64,000 nucleotides of DNA from Herbaspirillum sp. LeCh32-8 (GCF_017814915.1 NZ_JAGIPZ010000001.1:371459-435458), one strand, 5' to 3'; positions 32,907 to 40,995 are shown, numbered from the stretch's first letter. The notes: generated from the letters alone by a model not told the origin. Program-made: numbers and translations.

Positions 32907-32918
32907 GCGACCTATTAT
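32890..32918 (+). promoter_or_regulatory. Sigma-70 promoter of the PhyH/isomerase/MHS cluster
   Basis: TTGACT (32890-32895), a 17-base spacer and TATTAT (32913-32918) form a strong -35/-10 pair with five of six consensus matches in each box. The start site should be near 32925, inside the palindrome at 32917-32932. Confidence 0.8.
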
Positions 32919-32932
32919 GTTCGCGCGAACAT
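32917..32932. promoter_or_regulatory. LacI-family operator over the promoter start site
   Basis: ATGTTCGCGCGAACAT is a perfect 16-bp palindrome with a central CG, the form of GntR/LacI-family operators (E. coli GntR binds ATGTTACC-GGTAACAT-like sites). It covers the end of the -10 box and the start site, so a bound repressor would block initiation. A LacI-family gene lies 3.6 kb downstream at 36496-37524. Confidence 0.75.
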
Positions 32933-32998
32933 TGATTTTGGAACAGGGCGGGCACGCGCTGCAAGGCGCCACGCCGCCCCTATAAAAGGAGACAAGCC

Positions 32999-33892
32999 AT
33001 GATCACGCAACAGCAGGTATCGCAATACCGGGAAGAGGGCTGGCTGGTGGTGCCCGAGCTTCTCAACGACCTGATGCGCCAGCGCATGAAGGATGCTCTG
33101 GCGCAATGGGTGGAGCAGTCGCGCAAGGTCAGCAGCCACACCGACGTGTTCGACCTGGAGCGCGGCCACACCGCGGCCGAGCCGCGCCTGCGGCGCATCA
33201 AGCAGCCGCACAGGAATCATCCGGTGTTTGAAGAGTTCATCCGTTCCAAGCCCATGCTTGAGGTGCTGGCTGCCTTGCTGGGGCCGGGCCTGCGCCTGCA
33301 GAACTCGAAGCTGAACCTGAAGTCACCGCGCTTCGGCTCGCCGGTCGAGTGGCACCAGGACTGGGCCTTTTATCCGGCCACCAACGACGACATCCTGGCC
33401 GTGGGCGTGATGCTGGACGACACCTCGCTGGAGAACGGCGCCATGCTGGTGGTGCCCGGCTCGCACAAGGGGCCGACCTACGACCACCACGATGCCGACG
33501 GCCGCTTCTGCGGCGCGCTCGATCCCAACACGCCGGGGCTGAACCTGGACCGTGCCGTGCCCATCGTCGGTCGCGCCGGATCGGTGTCCTTTCATCATGT
33601 GCGCGCGGTGCACGGCTCGGCGCAGAACCGGTCAACCATGTCGCGCAACTTCCTGCTTTACGAAGTGAGCGCGTCGGATGCCTTCCCGCTGATGGGCGTG
33701 CCCAACTTCGAGGAATTCAACAGCCTGCTGCTGCAGGGCGAGCCCACCATCGTGCCGCGCTTTCGCGATGCGCCGGTGCGCATGCCGCTGCCGCCGGCGC
33801 TGAACCAGGGCTCGATCTACGAGAACCAGTCCTCCAGCGGCAAGCGCTTCTTCGAGCAGGTCGAGGTGCCGCAGCAGGCGGCCAGCACCTGA
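32999..33892 (+). CDS. Phytanoyl-CoA dioxygenase (PhyH) family oxygenase
   Basis: A 297-residue Fe(II)/2-oxoglutarate oxygenase of the PhyH family. The iron ligands are His119, Asp121 (VEWHQDWAFYP) and His205 (RAVHGSAQNRS), and Arg211 is placed to hold 2-oxoglutarate. The segments GAMLVVPGSHKGP and FHHVRAVHG are typical. AAAGGAGA precedes the ATG. It is the first gene of a unit with a sugar-phosphate isomerase-like protein and an MHS transporter, behind a LacI-type operator. The substrate is unknown; hydroxylation of a small organic acid or amino compound is a reasonable guess from family knowledge. Confidence 0.88.
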   Translation: MITQQQVSQYREEGWLVVPELLNDLMRQRMKDALAQWVEQSRKVSSHTDVFDLERGHTAAEPRLRRIKQPHRNHPVFEEFIRSKPMLEVLAALLGPGLRLQNSKLNLKSPRFGSPVEWHQDWAFYPATNDDILAVGVMLDDTSLENGAMLVVPGSHKGPTYDHHDADGRFCGALDPNTPGLNLDRAVPIVGRAGSVSFHHVRAVHGSAQNRSTMSRNFLLYEVSASDAFPLMGVPNFEEFNSLLLQGEPTIVPRFRDAPVRMPLPPALNQGSIYENQSSSGKRFFEQVEVPQQAAST

Positions 33893-33998
33893 CTTCCGGT
33901 TCATCCTTTCGGGGCTGAGACGTCCCGGCACGATCCGCCGCCAGCGCCCGTCAGGGCAATGGCGGCGGACAACGAACATCTTGCAGAGGCGACCACCC

Positions 33999-34874
33999 AT
34001 GCAAACGTTTCGCGTGTATCAATCGCTGTGGGCCATGGAGCGGCGTCGCCCGGACGGCCAGGAATGGACGCTGGAGCAAAAGCTGGCCATGATCCGCGAC
34101 GCCGGCTTCGACGGCGCCGGCGTACGCTTTTTTGACTACCAATACGCCCGCACCGTGACGCAGTTCCTGCGCGAGCACGGCATGAGCTGGCAGGCCCAGT
34201 GTTATCCACGCACGGTCGACGAGCTCAGGCCCATCATCGAGCACGTGCGGGAGCTGGGCGCCGATCACATCAACCTGCAGGCCGACGTGCGGCCCTATAC
34301 GCTGCAGGAGTGCATTCCCTACATCGAAGGCTGGCGGCGCCTGGCCGACGATGCCGGCATCGCGTTGCATATCGAGACGCATCGCGATCGCATGACCACC
34401 GATCTGTTCTTCACGCTGCATCTGCTGGACCGCTTCCCCGACCTCAGGCTGACTGCCGATCTTTCGCACTACGTGGTGGGGCGCGAGTTCGCCTGGCCGA
34501 TCGACGAGACCAACCATGCGCTCATGCGCAGGATCATCGACAACGCCTGGGGCTTCCACGGGCGCGTCGCCAGTCGCGAGCAGATCCAGCTGCAGCTGGA
34601 GTTCCCGCAGAACCGCAAGTGGCTGGAGCTGTTCATGGGCTGGTGGGAGTACGGCTTTAACAGCTGGATGGCGCGCGCCGGCGAGGATGCGGTGCTGACC
34701 TTCCTGTGCGAGCTCGGCCCGCCGGAATATGCCATGACCGGCGCCGATGGTTACGAGCTGTCGGATCGCTGGGCCGAGGCGCAAACCATGATGGGCATGG
34801 TGCGCGATCTTTGGCGGCGCTGTGACGAGAAGCGTGCCGCCGCGCCGCCGGCCGCAGTGCGCAAGCGCGCCTGA
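33999..34874 (+). CDS. Xylose-isomerase-like TIM-barrel protein (sugar phosphate isomerase/epimerase)
   Basis: A 291-residue protein of the sugar phosphate isomerase/epimerase (AP endonuclease 2-like TIM barrel) superfamily. It shows LAMIRDAGFDGAGVRFFDYQ, GADHINLQADVRPYTLQE, a barrel strand with metal-ligand residues (IALHIETHRDRMTTD, Glu and His) and LRLTADLSHYVVGREF (Asp and His). These fit the metal-binding site of the superfamily. AGAGG lies upstream of the ATG; an in-frame TTG at 33981 is less likely. It lies 106 bases after the PhyH gene. The reaction is unknown; with the oxygenase and transporter it probably forms a catabolic unit. Confidence 0.83.
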   Translation: MQTFRVYQSLWAMERRRPDGQEWTLEQKLAMIRDAGFDGAGVRFFDYQYARTVTQFLREHGMSWQAQCYPRTVDELRPIIEHVRELGADHINLQADVRPYTLQECIPYIEGWRRLADDAGIALHIETHRDRMTTDLFFTLHLLDRFPDLRLTADLSHYVVGREFAWPIDETNHALMRRIIDNAWGFHGRVASREQIQLQLEFPQNRKWLELFMGWWEYGFNSWMARAGEDAVLTFLCELGPPEYAMTGADGYELSDRWAEAQTMMGMVRDLWRRCDEKRAAAPPAAVRKRA

Positions 34875-35049
34875 CGACGCAGGCGGCAGTAACTCAATTC
34901 ATTCAGGCATCAAACCAGCAAGGAAGGAGCAGTAACGCAACGTCCAATCGAAGGAAGGCGAGACCCGTGCCGGACACACAACAAACACAGCCGGCCGGCG
35001 CATGGAAACGCGCGCCGCATGGGCTCGCCATACAACAGGAGAGAGACAC

Positions 35050-36429
35050 ATGAACACAATCGCAGGCACCCGGGGCCACCGGGTCGATCACGGCCGTCCG
35101 CACGCCATCGGGCCGGCCTCCTCATCCACCGAGGCGCCCAGCGAGGCCGAGGTCCGGGCGCGCAAGATGGCGCTGCGCTCCTCGGTCATCGGCACGGCGC
35201 TGGAATGGTACGACTTCTTCCTCTACGGCACGGCGGCGGCGATCGTCTTCAACGTGCTGTTCTTCACCAAGCTCGATCCGATGATGGGCACGCTGGCGGC
35301 CTTCGGCTCCTACGCGCTGGGCTTCGTGGTGCGCCCGCTGGGCGGCTTCGTGTTCGGCCATCTGGGCGACAAGATGGGGCGCAAGAACGTGCTGGTGGTG
35401 ACGTTGCTGATGATGGGGCTGTCCACCACGCTGATCGGCGTGTTGCCGACCTATGCCAGCGTCGGCATCGCCGCGCCGATCCTGCTGACCTTGCTGCGCC
35501 TGGTGCAGGGCTTTGCCGCCGGCGCCGAATTCGGCGGCGCGGTGACCATGTCGGCTGAGTACGCGCCGGTGGAAAAGCGCGGCTACTACGCCAGCTGGCC
35601 GGGCGTCGGTGTGGCGCTGGGCGTGGTGCTGTCGGCTGGCGCCTTCGCGCTGGTGCGCATGCTGCCGGAGGCCGATTTCATGAGTTACGGCTGGCGCATT
35701 CCGTTCCTGCTGTCGTCCATCGGCCTGGCGGTGGGCATCTATATCCGCCTGTTCGTACAGGAGTCGCCGACCTTCGAGAAGATGAAGGCGCGCAAGACTG
35801 TGGCCAAGGCGCCGGTCAAGGCGGTGTGGCAGGAGCAGAAGCGCAGCCTGCTGATCGCCATCGGCGCGCGTTTTTCCGAGAACACCGCAGGCTACATCTT
35901 CCAGGTGTGGGCGCTGTCTTACCTGACCACGCAACTGAAGGTGCCGGCCAGCATCGGCCTGACCGCGGTGCTGATCGCGGCCGGCATCGGCGCTTTGCTG
36001 AACCCTGTGTGGGGCGCGCTGTCGGATCGCATCGGTCGGCGGCCGGTCTATATCCTCGGGATCCTGGTGATGATCTTCGGCGCCCTGCCGTTCTTCTGGA
36101 TGCTGGAAACACGTGAGACGCCAATGATCATCGGCGGTTTCATCCTGATGATCGTATTCGGGTTGTATCCGATGTTCTCGGTGCAGGCGGCGTTCTTCGC
36201 CGAGCTGTTCCCGCCGCGCATGCGCATGAGCGGCATCTGCACCGCGCGTGAGTTGTCCTCGGTCATCACCGGCGGCATGGCGCCGGTGATCGCCACGGGC
36301 CTGCTGGCCTACTACGGCGGCAGCTACTACCCGATCGTCGCCTATATCGTCTTCATGGGCGCGGTGGCGCTGGTGGCGTTGCTGGTGGCGCCGGAGACGC
36401 GCGGCATCGTCTATGACGAAGACCAGTAG
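35050..36429 (+). CDS. MFS transporter of the metabolite:H+ symporter (MHS) type
   Basis: A 459-residue permease with 12 predicted membrane helices. The N-terminus carries the MHS family stretch SVIGTALEWYDFFLYGTAAA, followed by FVVRPLGGFVFGHLGDKMGRKN, the MFS loop 2-3 motif. A second GALSDRIGRRPVYI lies in the loop 8-9 position. The family takes up shikimate, alpha-ketoglutarate, proline/betaine or citrate with protons. GGAGAG precedes the ATG; about 40 N-terminal residues before the first helix are disordered. It is third in the unit behind the LacI-type operator, with a 175-base gap before it that could hold a second promoter. The substrate is unknown. Confidence 0.9.
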   Translation: MNTIAGTRGHRVDHGRPHAIGPASSSTEAPSEAEVRARKMALRSSVIGTALEWYDFFLYGTAAAIVFNVLFFTKLDPMMGTLAAFGSYALGFVVRPLGGFVFGHLGDKMGRKNVLVVTLLMMGLSTTLIGVLPTYASVGIAAPILLTLLRLVQGFAAGAEFGGAVTMSAEYAPVEKRGYYASWPGVGVALGVVLSAGAFALVRMLPEADFMSYGWRIPFLLSSIGLAVGIYIRLFVQESPTFEKMKARKTVAKAPVKAVWQEQKRSLLIAIGARFSENTAGYIFQVWALSYLTTQLKVPASIGLTAVLIAAGIGALLNPVWGALSDRIGRRPVYILGILVMIFGALPFFWMLETRETPMIIGGFILMIVFGLYPMFSVQAAFFAELFPPRMRMSGICTARELSSVITGGMAPVIATGLLAYYGGSYYPIVAYIVFMGAVALVALLVAPETRGIVYDEDQ

Positions 36430-36448
36430 GAGCGCGGACTACACGACA

Positions 36449-36478
36449 AAGGCCGGCGTCGATGCCGGCCTTTTCTTT
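36449..36478 (+). terminator. Intrinsic terminator of the MHS transporter gene
   Basis: AAGGCCGGC and GCCGGCCTT form a 9-bp stem, followed by TTCTTT. It lies before the convergent LacI gene and can serve both strands. Confidence 0.88.
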
Positions 36479-36495
36479 ACGGCGCGTACAGGGTG

Positions 36496-37524
36496 TCAGG
36501 TGCTGTCGCGTTCGATGATGGAATAGCCCAGGTCGCAGACCGGTTGCTCCACGTTGCGGCCGTCGAAGCGCGTGAGCAGCATGTCGGCCGCGGTGAGGCC
36601 GATCTGGTGCGCGCTGATCTGCACCGTGGTCAGCGCCGGCAGCACTTCCGGCGCAATCTCGAGGTTGGCAAAGCCGGCCAGGGCGATGCGTCCGGGCACG
36701 GCTACGCCGCGCCGCGCGCATTCCATGGCGGCGCCGGCGGCGATGACGTCGTTGCTGAAGAAGGCGGCGTCCACATCAGGGTGGCGATCCAGCAGCATGG
36801 CAATGGACTCGCGGCCGGCGTGCAGGAAGGAGCCCATCGGCACCCTCACATGCACCGGCTCGGCCGCGCCCAGCGCCAGCAGCGCGGTGCGCATGCCGGT
36901 GAAGCGCGCCATGCCGCGCGGATCTTCGCCGCCGACGAAGGCCATGCGGCGATATCCCTTGTCGTGCAGGTAATTGCCCATGGCGCGGCCGGCGTCGACG
37001 TTGTCGAAACCGGCCAGCATATCGATCGGCCGCCTGGTCAGGTCCCAGGTTTCGACCACCGGGATGCCTGCCGCCTTCAGCCGCTGGCGCGTACGCGCGG
37101 TGTGCTGCACGCCGGTCAGCACCAGACCGTCCACGCGGCGGCCGATGAAGGCTTCCACCAGCGCGGTCTCGGCTTCTTCGGAGTAATTGGTCTGGCCCAG
37201 CAGCAGCTGATAGCCCTGCAGGCTGAGCCGTTCGGACAGCCCGCGCACCGTCTCGGCGAAGATCGAGTGGCTGATCGTGGGCACGATGGCCGCGACGATG
37301 CGGGTGCGGCGCGAGGCCAGGCCGCCGGCCAGCAGGTTGGGGATGTAGCCCATGCTGGCGATGAAGGATTCGACCTTGGCGCGGGTGTCGGGAGAGACCT
37401 TTTCCGGCGTGTTGATCACGCGCGATACCGTGATGTGCGATACGCCGGCGGCGCGGGCGACGTCTTCCTTGGTGACGGCGCGCGCCGGGGCGGCGGGGCT
37501 GCTGGTCTCTGGTTTTCTTTTCAT
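36496..37524 (-). CDS. LacI-family transcriptional regulator
   Basis: A 342-residue repressor. The N-terminal helix-turn-helix is VTKEDVARAAGVSHITVSRV (about 17-36) followed by the hinge helix IPNLLAGGLASRRT. A periplasmic-binding-protein-like effector domain fills the rest (VAAIVPTISHSIFAETVRGL, GFDNVDAGRAMGNYL). It resembles the gluconate repressor group. It is convergent with the PhyH/isomerase/MHS unit. A perfect LacI-type palindrome overlaps the promoter of that unit, so it is the likely local repressor. The effector is unknown and is probably the transported substrate or a product. Confidence 0.9.
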   Translation of the reverse strand: MKRKPETSSPAAPARAVTKEDVARAAGVSHITVSRVINTPEKVSPDTRAKVESFIASMGYIPNLLAGGLASRRTRIVAAIVPTISHSIFAETVRGLSERLSLQGYQLLLGQTNYSEEAETALVEAFIGRRVDGLVLTGVQHTARTRQRLKAAGIPVVETWDLTRRPIDMLAGFDNVDAGRAMGNYLHDKGYRRMAFVGGEDPRGMARFTGMRTALLALGAAEPVHVRVPMGSFLHAGRESIAMLLDRHPDVDAAFFSNDVIAAGAAMECARRGVAVPGRIALAGFANLEIAPEVLPALTTVQISAHQIGLTAADMLLTRFDGRNVEQPVCDLGYSIIERDST

Positions 37525-37614
37525 GGGGGCAGTGGTGGGCGGGCCGGGTTGGCAAGCATAGCAGGAGCGGGCGGGCGCGGCAGTTGCGGAAAACCGCAGC
37601 CGGGCGCGCTATGC

Positions 37615-38040
37615 TCAGTCGCGGTCGTTGAACGCCGAAATGTGCGACACCTGGAACACACCCGACAAGGATTGCAACTCGTTGCGGTGCATTTCGGCCA
37701 GGCGGTGCAGGTATTGCTCGCCCAGCTCGGTCAGGCGTACCTGGACCAGGCGCTTGTCGCGGTCGTCGGGGGCGCGCGTGACCAGGCCGGCTTTCACGCA
37801 GCGTGTGACCAGCGCCACCACGCCATGGTGCTGGGACTGCAGGCGCTCGGCCAGCTCGCTGATGCTGGCCCACTCGCGCCCGGGGAAGCCCTTGATGTGC
37901 AGCAGCAGCAGGTATTGCAGCGGGGTAATGCCTTCGCCCTGCGCGGCATCTTCGGAGAAGCGCAGGAAGCGGCGCAGTTGGTAGCGGAATTCGGAGAGCG
38001 CCTCGAAATCGTCTTTTTGCAGGCGGGATGTGCTTTTCAT
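37615..38040 (-). CDS. MarR-family transcriptional regulator
   Basis: A 141-residue winged-helix regulator. The core reads ITPLQYLLLLHIKGFPGREWASISELAERLQSQ and the wing APDDRDKRLVQVRLTELGEQYL, with the MarR DxRxxxV pattern. It is divergent from the HPP/CBS membrane protein gene; the shared 185-base region probably carries its operator, although I see only weak short palindromes there (for example CATC-TTGT-GATG). The pairing of a MarR gene with an HPP-family gene is frequent in Burkholderiales, from memory. The ligand is unknown. Confidence 0.88.
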   Translation of the reverse strand: MKSTSRLQKDDFEALSEFRYQLRRFLRFSEDAAQGEGITPLQYLLLLHIKGFPGREWASISELAERLQSQHHGVVALVTRCVKAGLVTRAPDDRDKRLVQVRLTELGEQYLHRLAEMHRNELQSLSGVFQVSHISAFNDRD

Positions 38041-38225
38041 GATGGCTGCGACAGTAAAGGGCTTGCCTGAATGCCATCGTTCAGGAATAGGCCTCGGGTG
38101 GATCGGGACATATGTATCATCTTGTGATGTAATTGCGCTTTGGCCGCGCAGCGAGTGCGAAACACGCAGAACAGACAAAAGCGCGCGCCAGCGTCCAAGG
38201 TGTAGTGGAAGTCACGAAAACGGAT

Positions 38226-39422
38226 ATGCCCGATTCTATCTTGCTGTGGTTCAAAAGTTTCATTCCTGCCCGAAGCAATGTCGACCGCTTCGAGCGGATG
38301 CGGTCCTGCGCCGGCAGCCTGTTCGGCATCCTGCTGGTGGGGCTGATCAGCTACGCAGTGCTGCCGCACGAGGCGCGCACGGTCTGGCTGATCGCGCCCA
38401 TGGGCGCCTCGGCGGTGCTGTTGTTCGCGGTGCCGTCCAGCCCGCTGGCGCAGCCGTGGTCCATCATCGGCGGCAACCTGTGCGCGGCGGTGATCGGCGT
38501 GGCCTGCGCCAGATTGATCGCCGAGCCGGCGCTTGCGGCGGCGGTGGCGATCTCGCTGGCCATCGGGGCGATGTTCCTGCTGCGTTGCATTCACCCGCCC
38601 AGCGGCGCGGTGGCGTTGACGGCGGTGCTGGGCGGGCCGGTGGTGCACGAGATGGGATTTTCCTTCGTGCTGGTGCCGGTGCTGCTGAACTCGGTGCTGC
38701 TGCTGGCGACCGCGCTGTTCTTCAACAACGCCACCGGGCGCCGCTATCCGCACGCGCAGCAGAGCGCCGCGCCGCATCCGCACCAGACCCGGGACGAGCC
38801 GCCGATCACCCGCCTGGGGTTCTCGCATGAAGATCTCGATGAGGTATTGAAGGGCTACAACCAGGTGCTCGACATTGGCCGCGACGACTTGGAGGAAATC
38901 TTCCTGCAGACCGAAATGCGCGCCTACCATCGCCGCTTCGGCGAGACCCGCTGCGCGGCCGTGATGTCGCGCGATGTGGTGGCGGTGGAGTTCGCCACCA
39001 GCCTGGATGAAGCCTGGCGCCTGCTGCAGATGCATCGCCTGCGCGCCTTGCCGGTGGTGGACCGGGCGCGCCACGTGATCGGCATCGTCAGTCGCACCGA
39101 CTTTCTCGAGCATGCCGGCGTGGAGGTGCATACCGGCCTGGCTGCGCAACTGCGCAAGCTGCTGCACCGCGTGCCGTTCTCGCACTCGGATAAGCCCGAG
39201 GTGGTTGGCCAGATCATGAGCCGGCCGGTGATTTCGGCCACTATCGACACCCCCGTGCTGGAGCTGGTGCCGCGCATGGCCGAGGGCTTGCATCAGATTC
39301 CGGTGCTGGATGCTGACGGCAAGCTGGCCGGCATGATGACGCAGTCCGACATGATCGCCGCGTTATACGAGAAGAACCTGGCGGCCGCGCGCGGCGCGCC
39401 GGGATTGCGCAGCGTGGCTTGA
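38226..39422 (+). CDS. HPP-family membrane protein with two C-terminal CBS domains
   Basis: A 398-residue protein. The N-terminal half is an HPP domain with four to five membrane helices (about 25-185) containing the naming motif His-Pro-Pro in LLRCIHPPSGAVALTAVLGG, and PMGASAVLLFAVPSSPLAQP. The C-terminal half carries two CBS domains (about 245-305 and 325-380), e.g. VMSRDVVAVEFATSLDEAW and HQIPVLDADGKLAGMMTQSDM. HPP proteins have been linked to nitrite transport in plants, and CBS domains sense adenine nucleotides. The ATG giving MPDSILLWFKSFIPA was chosen; an upstream in-frame stretch is rich in basic residues and less likely. It is divergent from the MarR gene. Confidence 0.87.
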   Translation: MPDSILLWFKSFIPARSNVDRFERMRSCAGSLFGILLVGLISYAVLPHEARTVWLIAPMGASAVLLFAVPSSPLAQPWSIIGGNLCAAVIGVACARLIAEPALAAAVAISLAIGAMFLLRCIHPPSGAVALTAVLGGPVVHEMGFSFVLVPVLLNSVLLLATALFFNNATGRRYPHAQQSAAPHPHQTRDEPPITRLGFSHEDLDEVLKGYNQVLDIGRDDLEEIFLQTEMRAYHRRFGETRCAAVMSRDVVAVEFATSLDEAWRLLQMHRLRALPVVDRARHVIGIVSRTDFLEHAGVEVHTGLAAQLRKLLHRVPFSHSDKPEVVGQIMSRPVISATIDTPVLELVPRMAEGLHQIPVLDADGKLAGMMTQSDMIAALYEKNLAAARGAPGLRSVA

Positions 39423-39503
39423 CAGGGCGCGCGGGCAGGGTGATTCTGGGTGCTTGGCGCCGGTCTTGCGGGGCGTCGCGCATGACCTTGCGAGGAGGCG
39501 CAG

Positions 39504-39629
39504 ATGAGGATGATCACCTTGGTAGTAACCGTTTCCCTGGCGCTGCTCGTGGCAGCCTGCGAGCGCAAAGGCGGCAATCCGCCCAAGCCGGTGACGTCGG
39601 CGCTGACGGCGTCCGCGACCATATCGTGA
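39504..39629 (+). CDS. Small lipoprotein, 41 residues
   Basis: This short gene has GAGGAGG exactly seven bases before an ATG. It encodes MRMITLVVTVSLALLVAACE followed by a polar 20-residue tail. The first 18 residues are a hydrophobic signal with a lipobox VAAC, so Cys19 would be lipidated and the mature peptide would be only 23 residues long. It lies 82 bases after the HPP/CBS gene and before a candidate small RNA. Such tiny entericidin-like lipoproteins are common in Proteobacteria, but I cannot assign a family. Confidence 0.65.
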   Translation: MRMITLVVTVSLALLVAACERKGGNPPKPVTSALTASATIS

Positions 39630-39727
39630 GGCCCGAGCCGCCGGGGAGTGAGGGCGATGTGTGAGGAACCGCGCTTCGATGCGTCGCGACGTATCCGCCC
39701 GGAAGGCAGGTGCAGCGCGAGTTATGG

Positions 39728-39756
39728 CTGAGGTGAATATCTGCTATTGCTACAAT
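39728..39756 (+). promoter_or_regulatory. Candidate promoter of the small RNA
   Basis: TACAAT (39751-39756) is a near-consensus -10 box. CTGAGG (39728-39733) lies 17 bases upstream and matches the -35 consensus in three positions. The start site would be about 39762. Confidence 0.45.
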
Positions 39757-39761
39757 AAAGC

Positions 39762-39865
39762 AGACTCGTCAGTGGCAGGTGGCTATAGTTGCACCTGTCT
39801 CCTCCAATCTCCTCCTTAAGAAATTGGATTCAAGCCCGCAACCATTGGTCTGCGGGCTTTTTTTT
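39762..39865 (+). ncRNA. Candidate small RNA with two anti-Shine-Dalgarno motifs
   Basis: About 104 bases that fold into three hairpins. Hairpin 1 pairs CAGGTG (39776-39781) with CACCTG (39792-39797). Hairpin 2 pairs TCCAAT (39803-39808) with ATTGGA (39823-39828) and exposes the loop CTCCTCCTTAAGAA. Hairpin 3 is an intrinsic terminator, AGCCCGCA / TGCGGGCT with eight T. TCTCCTCC occurs at 39798 and again at 39808; the loop contains CCTCCTT, identical to the 3' end of 16S rRNA, so the RNA could pair with ribosome binding sites. No open frame with a start signal lies inside. It may belong to the family named Betaproteobacteria toxic small RNA in Rfam, which I recall but cannot check. It could also be the 3' end of the upstream transcript. 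Confidence 0.6.
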
Positions 39866-40002
39866 GCCTCGCGTTTTTGTCGTCGCTTTGTCCCTGCTGC
39901 ACGTGCAGGAATGCGGGCGGCGCTTCTTGGTAAGATGGCGTCTGTGGCGTAGCCGGATCTGCTAGCGATCAAGCTGCCGTATTTTCAGTTCAGAATCATT
40001 CA

Positions 40003-40209
40003 ATGTCCCAGACTCCTCAGTCCCAGCCCTTGCCCGAGCGGCCCGACACGCCTTGCGTGGCCGTCTGTTCCACCACGTTCGATGACGTCTGCCGCGGTTG
40101 CGGCCGCACCGTCGATGAGGTGGCGCAGTGGGTCTTCATGAACGTGGAAGAGCGCGAAGTGGTGTGGCAACGCATCCTGGCGCAAGGCTATCCGCGCCGT
40201 AATTACTGA
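40003..40209 (+). CDS. DUF1289 domain protein
   Basis: A 68-residue cysteine-rich protein of the DUF1289 family. Four cysteines (CVAVCSTTFDDVCRGCGRT) could bind a zinc ion or an iron-sulfur cluster. The Trp in DEVAQWVFMNVEEREVVWQRI is typical. The function is unknown. It is preceded by a 373-base gap (39630-40002) that holds the candidate small RNA and, after its terminator, an unremarkable stretch. It is convergent with maf. Confidence 0.85.
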   Translation: MSQTPQSQPLPERPDTPCVAVCSTTFDDVCRGCGRTVDEVAQWVFMNVEEREVVWQRILAQGYPRRNY

Positions 40210-40227
40210 TTTCCCGGGTTGCGCCGC

Positions 40228-40860
40228 TCAGCGCGCAGGCAGGCCGAAGAAGCTGACGCCGGCGGCGCGCAGCATTCCGGTCAGAGCGATCAGCGGCAGA
40301 CCGGTCAGCGCCGTGGGGTCGTCGCTGCGGATGCTTTGCAGGATGGCAATGCCCAGGCCTTCATTCTTGGCGCTGCCGGCGCAGTCATAGGGCTGCTCGA
40401 TGCGCAGGTAGGCGTCCAGCTCGGCGTCCGGCAGGTCGCGCACGGTCACCAGTGTTTGCACGTTGCGAATCTGGACGGCGCTCGCAGCATCGGCGCGGCG
40501 GCCGTCCCACAGGCACAGCGCGGTATGGAACACGACTTCGCGTCCGCGCATTTTCTGCAGCTGTTTCAGCGCATTGGCATGGTTGCCGGGCTTGCCGATC
40601 TGTTCGCCGTCCAGCGTGGCGACCTGATCCGAGCCGATCACCAGTGCGGCGCCGGCCTTGGCGGCGACCGCCGCGGCTTTTTCGCGCGCCAGGCGCAGCG
40701 CGGTGGCGTCCGGTGTTTCGCCGGGCAGCGGGGTTTCGTCGATGTCCGGGATCATGGTCTCGAACGGCAATCCCAGGCGGCTCAGCAATTCCTTGCGATA
40801 GGCGGAGCTGGAGCCGAGGATCAGGCGCGGCGGGGTGGCGATGATGGCATCTTGGGGCAT
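40228..40860 (-). CDS. Maf-like nucleoside triphosphate pyrophosphatase (YceF type)
   Basis: A 210-residue Maf/HAM1-like pyrophosphatase that removes modified nucleotides such as m7GTP. The phosphate-binding start LILGSSSAYRKELLSRLG and the motif PDIDETPLPGETPDATALRLAREKA are conserved, and LVIGSDQVATLDGEQIGKPG carries the catalytic Asp. The QPYDCAGSAKNEGLG segment places it in the YceF (m7GTP) subfamily. It is divergent from yceD, the usual neighbour of yceF-type maf genes in Proteobacteria. The start ATG is at the family position. Confidence 0.9.
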   Translation of the reverse strand: MPQDAIIATPPRLILGSSSAYRKELLSRLGLPFETMIPDIDETPLPGETPDATALRLAREKAAAVAAKAGAALVIGSDQVATLDGEQIGKPGNHANALKQLQKMRGREVVFHTALCLWDGRRADAASAVQIRNVQTLVTVRDLPDAELDAYLRIEQPYDCAGSAKNEGLGIAILQSIRSDDPTALTGLPLIALTGMLRAAGVSFFGLPAR

Positions 40861-40995
40861 GGCGGCGAGTTGGATGGGTGTGTTCAGGTCGGCAAGTTTT
40901 CAGCTGCGAGCGGATGAAAAACGGCTGAAAACCGTGGGAAAAGACGTTGCGCCGCGACAGCCTGGCGAAAAAAATGCCGGAAGCGCGCTAACGCT

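Noticed and set aside
38041..38225. Search for a MarR operator in the divergent MarR/HPP region
   Set aside because: Only short symmetric elements (CATC-TTGT-GATG and ACATATGT) were found; neither is long enough to call.
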